Shown here: in pieces, positions 56,532 to 64,000 of the stretch | Position numbering within the stretch: position 1 is the first letter of the stretch | Layout of the letters: the number at the start of each line of letters is the position of its first letter | Origin: Punica granatum | Taxonomy: Eukaryota; Streptophyta; Magnoliopsida; Myrtales; Lythraceae | NCBI RefSeq assembly: GCF_007655135.1 | Contig: NC_045132.1 | Coordinates: 682,001-746,000, forward strand | Direction: 5' to 3' | Length of the DNA: 64,000 nucleotides | Notes under the pieces: model-generated | What the model saw: the letters and a program-made list of their open reading frames with translations, nothing else | Told to the model about the DNA's origin: nothing | Databases searched by the model: none | Made by a program: the position numbers and the translations under genes

Positions 56532-59362
56532 ATGGGCTGGTGGACCAAGCTTTTCAAAGGTTCGGGCCACAGAGGGCATTATCATGGAAGATATGGAGCC
56601 GATAACAATTGGGAAGAGCCTCAAAATCCATCGGTACTTCTCGCAGTTACATTTGTATCTACTTTTTGTTGTCTTTGGGTTTAATTTTCTGTTCTTTCAG
56701 CAGTGATTAAATGAGCCAAACTGCAGGATGACTTAACAGACATTGAGAGAGAACAAATTGATCATGCGATTGCTCTTTCACTCTCAGAGGAGGATCAGAA
56801 AGGGAAAAAAGTGATTGGTAACTTTTATCTCTGAGATCTTTTACCATCGTAATTTGTTTTGCATTTTACTAATTTGAGGGTTCCCATGGTTTATTTGCTT
56901 TGAGTTGATAACTCCAGCTTAAACTGCAAATCATTTTCTTCATCTAGGCAGGATGTAATGTCTCTTCTTCTTATTTAATTTTCGTTTAGTTGAAGAAGAA
57001 AATGTAGAGGAAGATAAAGAACCTGATACACCTCCAAAGGAGGAAGAGGACCCAGTTGACACGAATGTGGAGGACAACGACTATAAAAAAGCTCAGTTGG
57101 AGGAGGATGAAGAATTGGCCATGGCTATTCAAGAGAGTTTGATTTTCGAATCTCCTCCTGATCCTCCTCCTGCTCCTGCACCTGCTCCTGCCTCTCCTCC
57201 TTCAAGATATGACAATGGAAACCTGTTTCAGCCCTACCCCATCTTATCTTCCGGCTACAGGTACAATTTAGCGTTGAAGTCCACTCTGTTGAATGTTTCA
57301 AATCAATGCAATCAGCTGCTCAATAACTTAAGCTCCAAATAGATATTTTCCATTGTTCATTATTTTAGAAGCTTCAAATTTCTATGTGGGAGATTTGGAA
57401 ATGCTGGTGCTTATGGCACAAAGATGATTCTATCAAAAATAAGAAAAAGAAATTGAAGGCACCGAAGATGTTTTAAACACATAAGTCCTGCAGAATCTGT
57501 GCAGGCTGCAAAACAGAGATTGGTCGCGGGCGATTCTTGAGTTGCATGGGCGGTGTTTGGCATCCCGAGTGCTTCTGCTGTCATGCCTGCAAACTTCCAA
57601 TTACCGATTTCGAGGTCTTTCTCATATATAATTATGTAGTGTATCTATAGACAACAGTTACTATTGATTCTAAAGTTATTGGTTTCTACTAGTTTTCGAT
57701 GTCGGATAACCGGCCCTATCACAAATCCTGCTACAAGGAGCATCATCACCCGAGATGCGATGTTTGTAAGAGCTTTGTAAGTGATTAATGTTCCAGAAAA
57801 TTATAGAATTATCTCTATGTTGATTATATTTTATCTTAAGTGACTCTGATTTCCGCTTTTTTTTATGATAGATCCCAACAAATCCAGCCGGTCTCGTTGA
57901 GTACAGGGCACATCCATTTTGGTTTCAGAAGTATTGCCCCTCACACGAGCGGGATGGAACTCCTCGGTGCTGTAGCTGTGAAAGAATGGAGGTAAGGTTC
58001 TTTTTCCCCCTGAGAAACTTTAAGCGCAAAATCAGAAAGATTTTCCCAGATTAGAACATAGCAGAGCTTGAATGTGTTTCTGCTCACTGTTCCGGTTTAG
58101 TTATACAGGACCTTTTTGCTGATTTGCAACTGCTGTTGTTCCTTGTTGTAGCCGAGAGACACGAAGTACTTGTCCCTTGACGATGGTCGGAAATTGTGCC
58201 TTGAATGTTTGGACTCAGCCATCATGTACACTCACGAGTGCCAACCCCTGTACGTCGAAATACAAGAGTTCTACGAGGGACTAAATATGAAGGTGGAGCA
58301 GCAAATTCCATTACTCTTGGTTGAGAGACAGGCGCTCAATGAGGCCATGGAAGGAGAAAAGAATGTAAGTTCTGGCGAAACGGGACATTTGATTCTTCAA
58401 AACTTTCCAGTTCTCCGTTCTCCTTTCTTGAAAAATATTGAGAAAAGTAAGAGGAATTTATTTATTATTCTTTCCCTTTCATTTTCTGTTTTTCTTCATC
58501 TTTTGTCAATAGGGGCACCATCACTTGCCAGAAACCCGGGGACTCTGCTTGTCGGAAGAACAATGTGTTACCACTGTATGGATTTCTTTTCCATTTTTTC
58601 CCCGTTAAGTTCACAATTTCTTAACGTTTTTATTGATTAACACTATACTGTGCTATCAGATTATCCGGAGACCAAGAATTGGGGCGGGCTATCGGATTAT
58701 TGATATGATAACTGAGCCATATAAATTAGTCCGAAGATGCGACGTGACAGCAATTCTCATCTTATACGGTCTTCCTAGGTACGTCATGTTTTTTAGTTCT
58801 CATTAATTACTGTCCTTCTGAATGACTTGACATGTGAACATATTTGAATTGCAGGTTGTTGACGGGTTCGATCCTTGCTCATGAATTGATGCATGCATGG
58901 CTCCGGCTCAAAGGTTCTTTCTATGTCCCCGAGTCTATAGCTTCTCTATGACGAGAAAAAAAAGAAGTTTTCAGTAAAAACTCATTTTGTTTCCGATGGT
59001 TTTTTTCGACAGGCTATCCGAATTTAAGTCCGGAGGTTGAAGAAGGAATTTGCCAAGTCTTGGCCCACATGTGGTTGGACTCCGAGCTCTACTCGAGCTC
59101 GGGAAGCGAAGCTTCTTCGTCATCTTCTTCCTCATCTTCTTCGTCATCTTCTTCCCCTTCTTCCTCCTCTTCCACATCATCGAAGAAGGGGAAAAGGTCC
59201 GATTTCGAGAAGAAGCTCGGGGAATACTTTAAGCACCAGATCGAGTCGGACACTTCCTCAGCCTATGGAGAAGGTTTCAGGTTAGGGAACCAAGCAGTCC
59301 TCAAGTACGGACTCAGAACGACGCTTGATCATATTCGGATAACCGGAAGCTTCCCGGTGTGA
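56532..59362 (+). CDS. DA1: DA1-type ubiquitin-activated peptidase
   Basis: Eleven coding exons: 56532-56633, 56727-56817, 56990-57260, 57494-57614, 57693-57776, 57872-57991, 58152-58364, 58513-58575, 58660-58778, 58855-58913, 59013-59362. All phases agree; 530 residues. Limits organ and seed growth by cutting growth regulators once activated by ubiquitin. Two ubiquitin-interacting motifs: [15 protein letters not shown] (about 45-60) and [12 protein letters not shown] (about 105-116). LIM zinc domain from ICAGC (about 156-215). C-terminal metallopeptidase with HELMH at about 404-408 (His, Glu, His present). Near the end a Ser-rich insert is followed by KKGKRS, then [20 protein letters not shown]. 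The N-terminus [11 protein letters not shown] fits DA1/DAR1; which paralogue is unsure. Confidence 0.93.
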
Positions 59363-60059
59363 GGAAATTTGATAAGAGATTTTTGTAAGATTTGTACCTC
59401 TTCAATACATATATAGGACCAAAAATAATTACAAAAAAAAAAAAGCGAGAAATATAATGGTGTGATCTTTTGCCCGTTCACGGTTGTATGTTTTCTGAGA
59501 ACCTATGTATGAAAGACCACGTAAATGATTTGCAATGTCATAAAGAATGCAAAAGATGGCATATATATGTATTTGGTTCCTCGAGGGTCAAGTATGGGTT
59601 GATTTTTCGGAGAATGTGATCCGAAGAATGTCATTCGGACTACAACGCTTGGTAGAATTTTACTAATTGTGTTGGCTAGATAGATTAACTGGGTCGACGA
59701 CTTATACTAATGCGGAGCTTAAATCTTAGAAACATCAGTGGCTTTCCAAAAAAAAAAAATGATCTGGATAGGAGGCCCCGGTCGATGATTATATACTCTT
59801 ATCAGAACAAGTTTAAAACAACTTTTGTTTTTCTGTTGAAAACATTTTTTCACAAGCAAATTTTAAACATGGCGTTTCAAGCAACTTTATCATAGAGTTT
59901 TCCCACGTAACCATAATCAAGTTACCAAATTACCCTCAAACCTATGCAAAGTTCACAAGGAATTCCTTCAACATGCTTGCGTGGCGGATTCCCATTGGCC
60001 ATCCAACAGAAATTTGCCTCCAAAACCCGGCAGTAAAGAAACGGTCATTTCTGTTCTCT
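59363..60059. other. DA1 3' UTR and spacer
   Basis: 3' UTR of DA1, then AT-rich DNA. No gene seen. Confidence 0.5.
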
Positions 60060-60690
60060 CTTTATCTCTTCACAAAGTTTAGATATCACAGAGCTTCCTG
60101 TCATCCCCATGGCCTTCTCGGCCACTTTCATGCAGAACCATCATAGTCGATGTGGAACCGTAGAAGGAGAAGGTCACCCAGGCAAAGCCTGAAGGAGGAC
60201 TCCACCAATGCTCAGCCTGCCACTATAAAACCGCCTAAGAAGCTCGTCTACCCAAGTAAGTTTCAAACTTTCGCAAATGATCTGCTGCAATTTTCGTGCA
60301 GAAAGAAGCTCAAGGCTTGCTTGATTCATTCACTCGACATTGAGATCGCTGTTTCAGCTGCATTTGTCGACACTCGGCGGTGAAGAAATGGCAGATTGTG
60401 AGAGTGAATATGGAGAAAGTATCCTAATAGCGCTAATGTAAGATGAGTCCTTGTTACCTCCTTTTTTTCGTTCGGCAATTATGTTTTTTTTTTTTTCTTT
60501 CTTCTTCTTTTGTGCTGTAAGACTGATTGTCGGGCATCGAATACCGGGTTTTTTTGAAATTCTTGAGATGCAATGTCTTGCTTTCTCCGATGTTACTCTT
60601 GTTTGTAATATGGTTAGCTCGAGTGACGGTCATTGTCGGGTACTCAGCTAAATTATGGTCGAACTTGGCATTTCTTACATCGATTTAACG
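60060..60690 (+). pseudogene. Broken duplicate of ndhO
   Basis: Collinear with 62755-63450: same 5' leader (TTTATCTCTTCA, ATCACAGAGCTTCC), start MAFSATF, exon 1, intron and exon 2. It keeps intron sequence, so it is a DNA duplicate, not a retrocopy. Defects: about 75 bases missing in exon 1 with a frame change, the second acceptor altered (GCAG to GCGG), and substitutions in exon 2 (for example TATCTCAATAG to TATCCTAATAG). Exons 3 and 4 are not found. Confidence 0.85.
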
Positions 60691-62807
60691 TCATTGCTAG
60701 GAAGTTTTTAAAAATGCCGGGCATTTCTTACATCGACTTGAATTATGATTTAATGTCATTGTTAAGAAGTTCCTAGACATGTAAATTTATTTTTAGGCAC
60801 ATGTGCAGTAAATTTCATTAATTACTTAATTTCAGTAAATTAGGACGTACTCGTTCAGCGGTTTCACAATGACGTCACAATGGCCCATCAAACCTGCAAA
60901 TGCTAGGAATGGATCACATGAAGAGAAATCATGAGAAACTATACTAAGAAAATACATAAAAGCACGAATACAAAGAGAATTAAACCAGAAAGCATCATAT
61001 TCTGTAGATAGGAAAACCAAAAGCCCTCTATAATCCTATAACATTATAGAGGGGCCCTCTGTACCGTACTAATCTCATTAAAAACAAGAGGCCAACAACA
61101 AAATTATTTCTAGATGTTTATACGTTGCTCTAGTAGTTATCCTAGACACATTTCATCACTTGCAGTAACTATTATCCTTCAAAGACTCAAAAGTTCCAAG
61201 AAGTCCAAATTAGGTTCGAATGCAAGACAAAAATTAAGCGATATTTCAACGAAGAGTGACATTAGCAAACAAGTATGCAGAAAGAGAAACCGAAATTGAG
61301 CGTGTCAAACTTATCATAATCATCTAATGAATTAAAAATGGTGGTTGCAGGAGCCTATCCATTGCATATAGGCTTTAAAGACATCGTAGCATAACCATCG
61401 AGGTGATATCAGGGCATATTATGAAGATGTTTCATCAATAAACTTCTTAAGCAGGACGCGATGTGATGCCATGTAACGAGGGAAAGGCCTTCTTTTATCG
61501 TTAATAATATTCATTTATGAGAGAGAATAAAGCACTTGAAAGTATACAAAGCCCCTTCAAACAATCATGAATGAGCAGAAAAAAGAGAGTAACAAAGAGC
61601 TAAAAATGAAAAAGGCAAGATTGAGAACACAAATCAAATAATGAGGGGAATACGCCGTTAATAGAAGATTAAGTAACAATTTATTTTGGATTTAAAAAAA
61701 CGGGGGTGGGAGTTGGGCGGGGTGAGGGTGCACGGTGACCGACAACACATGTTGTCGATCGTAATTATCAACCGTCAGATCTGTTTTCAAAAGATCCACT
61801 GATGAAATGGACGCAGCTAAACCTCCGGTGGTTGATCCTTAGAATTTCCGATTTGTAATAGCAATGTACCAAATTAAAGGGCAATCATCGAACCTAAAGC
61901 TACGACTATTGGAGAGCAAATATGCAAGTGAAACCATTTTACTATACAACTACGAGTTCGTTCAAGTGGCTCGGCGCTTGTTCCGCTTAAACAATATCTC
62001 GAGTCCTTGTAAATGCATAAAATTCATATTGGGAGAGCTTTACCCCTTAGTGGGCCGACCCAGCTAGACTGAATTAATCGGGACCCAATTGAATTTCCTG
62101 ATATCATGGTTCACATTGAAAAAAAAAACCATTTTACTATAGGTAAGTTGAAATCTAAGAAGAAGAAGGGAAGGGAAGCTTGACTGACCGATTAGTAGGG
62201 AACGGAACGGAATCAAGAGCAAATTGCTTGGATCGAGTATATCGCCTTCACAATTGAAATTTTCACCTCTTCAACGTGCGATTACCAGAACTTGTCCTCC
62301 CAATTTCAACAAACCTAAATCAAAGTTTAGAATGATTTCACCATTTAGGGCTCTTTGTTTGACCTAAAACCCTAAATGAGAACGTCTATGGCTTAATGTG
62401 AGCGGGAATGGATATACTTGTTAGGTCTTAGGGTGGGCGGGAAAGGAAGAGAACGACACCGTTCAAGCCAATTGAGGGGGGGTTAATATGATGGCGTTAC
62501 GTCCAGCTCATACACCACATGGGATTTCCGTCATATTTTGCATGCACAAATGATGGCATGACTAAAACAATAGACGGAATGGAGATTAAGGGGCAAAAAT
62601 AGTGACAAAAATCTTTGAGGGACCAAAACAATGGCAAAGTGATCTTTCAGGGACCAAATCCAAAGTCTTCTCATAATGCTATCTATGTGCTCGCTTCGCA
62701 ACACAAGCTAAATAAAGCCGTCCTAACAAACAACACTGTCCCCTCCTAGTACTGATCACTTTATCTCTTCATCAGCTATCACAGAGCTTCCTTCCTTGTC
62801 ACCTCCC
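60691..62807. other. Spacer before ndhO
   Basis: No gene. Contains an internal duplicate around 60670-60780 (GGCATTTCTTACATCGA repeated), a G-rich tract at 61702-61727, a perfect 8-bp palindrome with 2-base loop (CGACAACACATGTTGTCG, 61740-61757), and a block like 54094-54155. Confidence 0.5.
61702..61727 (+). other. G-quadruplex-like tract
   Basis: Five runs of three or more G within about 26 bases (GGGGG-T-GGG-AGTT-GGG-C-GGGG-TGA-GGG). Confidence 0.6.
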
Positions 62808-64000
62808 ATGGCCTTCTCTGCAACTTTCTCGCATAATCCATTTCCCCACCTGTCTCCTCTCCCACAACCCGCAAGGAAAAGCCTCAACTTTCTCCTTCAC
62901 CTGCCGTCGGTTAGAACCATCAAAGCAGCTGCAGAACCAGAGAAGGGGAAAGTCGCGCAGGCCAAGCCTGAAGGGGGCTCCACCAATGCTCAGCCTGCCA
63001 CTATAAAACCACCCAAGAAGCCCGTCTACTCGAGTAAGTTCCGAACTTATCGTAAATGATCGGCCGCAATCTCCGGAAGGAGCTGAACGATTGCTTTATT
63101 CGTGCATTCGACATTGAAATTGTTGTCTCACTGTTGCATTTGTCTGCAGTGAAAAAAGGACAGATTGTGAGAGTCGATAAGGAGAAGTATCTCAATAGCA
63201 TTAACGTAAGATCAATGTTTCTTCTTTCTCTGTTTTTCATTGGGATTTCTTTTCTTTTTTAATTCCTTCTGTTGTTTGTGTTATAAGACCGACAGTTGGA
63301 CACTAAAATATCAGGTTAATTTGAAATTCTTGAGATGTGATTGTCTTGTTTCCGGATGTCGTTACTCTTGTCTGTAAGATCTTTCGCTCGAGTGGCGGTC
63401 AATGTCAGGGTCTCAGCTAAATTATGATCTTAAGTTGGCATTTCTCAGATCAAACTGATTTTATTTTATTTTCATATTAATTCAGTGTTGGATCGATGGG
63501 AAAATGTTCTTCTATTCTTGAAATCTACGTAGTTCGGTGCTGTTGTCTCTCTGATTATTTGTCGACAGCAGACAAACATCTTTAACTGCAGAGGGCAAAA
63601 ATCTCTGTTTTCCTTGGTAGATCTTTAACTGCACTGAATCACAGAAAACCTCATGGAAATCGATTTTAGTGTATTTTGAGCAAACAGTATTGGGATTAAA
63701 ATCGTTTTCATGGTTGGATCGTTCCCTCATCTAAATAGTTGCTAGTCTGCGGAGAGACTTTCCAGATAATACTAAAGTTATTGAACTTCGATACAAAGTA
63801 TTTATCTGTAGGACATCCGCCGTATTACAAAGGTCTGGACTACATTTACGAGGATCGTGGCGAGGTAAGTTCATGTTCCTTTCCTCTAAGCTCGAAAAAG
63901 TAAGTGTCCCTTCTTCTGATGCAAGGCTTCTGTATATCTATAATTTCCTGATCGCTTGCGCAAATATACGACAGGTCTTGGATTTGAGGATCTTCGAGAC
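62808..64000 (+). CDS. ndhO: NdhO, chloroplast NDH complex subunit O (5' part)
   Basis: Nuclear gene for a stromal-arm subunit of the thylakoid NDH complex (cyclic electron flow). Exons in the window: 62808-63033, 63150-63205, 63799-63864, 63975 to the window end. ATG 62808 gives MAFSATFSHNPF, a Ser/Pro-rich transit peptide, then KPPKKPVYS-MKKGQIVRVDKEKYLNSIN, YLSVGHPPYYKGLDYIYEDRGE and VLDLRIFET, which match NdhO closely. The start codon is the first ATG of a good leader shared with the pseudogene upstream. The last part of the gene is beyond the window. Confidence 0.93.

Noticed and set aside
1..64000. CRISPR arrays, bacterial operons, rRNA genes
   Set aside because: Nothing with regular spacers or rRNA similarity; the DNA is clearly plant nuclear.

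Overview
This is a window of nuclear DNA from a dicot plant. The evidence is spliced genes with GT-AG introns, AT-rich intergenic sequence, nuclear genes for chloroplast proteins (MEX1, PSI-N, NdhO), and plant retrotransposons (an Athila-type Ty3/gypsy inside a Ty1/copia). A rosid is likely, but the species cannot be fixed from the sequence. All exon joins were worked out by eye from splice signals, reading phase and family resemblance; none was checked against transcripts.

Layout. 1-2.9 kb: 3' part of a chloroplast maltose exporter gene (MEX1, +). 4.5-5.5 kb and 24.0-25.0 kb: two tandem paralogues (both -) of a plant multi-membrane-span protein family, with related promoters and upstream DNA. 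They are now separated by 8.7-22.3 kb of nested retroelements: an old, decayed Ty1/copia (TSD CTGAT, LTRs about 89% identical) split by a young 9.6-kb Athila-like element (TSD TAATC, LTRs identical except one seen base, a 1750-codon gag-pol frame with one late frameshift). 25-35 kb: gene-poor, AT-rich, with tRNA-derived SINEs, TRIM-like miniature LTR elements, a MITE and a fold-back element with a near 9-bp target duplication. 35.1-38.9 kb: a GH28 polygalacturonase-like gene (+). 39.6-40.4 kb: PSAN (-). 41.3-44.8 kb: a domesticated MULE-transposase/SWIM zinc-finger gene (-). 45-50.5 kb: AT-rich DNA with a small MULE carrying a PB1-like mini-gene. 50.5-52.2 kb: the gamma-secretase subunit PEN-2 (-). 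55.5-59.4 kb: a DA1-type ubiquitin-activated peptidase (+). 60.1-60.7 kb: a broken duplicate of ndhO. 62.8-64 kb: the intact NdhO gene, cut by the window end.

The genes do not form a pathway. They are ordinary neighbouring housekeeping genes: starch-breakdown export, PSI lumen subunit, NDH subunit, cell-wall enzyme, growth control, membrane protease subunit. No strong candidate for a wholly new system was found. The most informative items are the tandem duplication with its frame-preserving polyglutamate leader, the nested retroelements with precise target duplications, the extra internal polypurine tract in the Athila-like element, the tRNA-headed SINE family, the PB1-carrying MULE and the ndhO duplicate.
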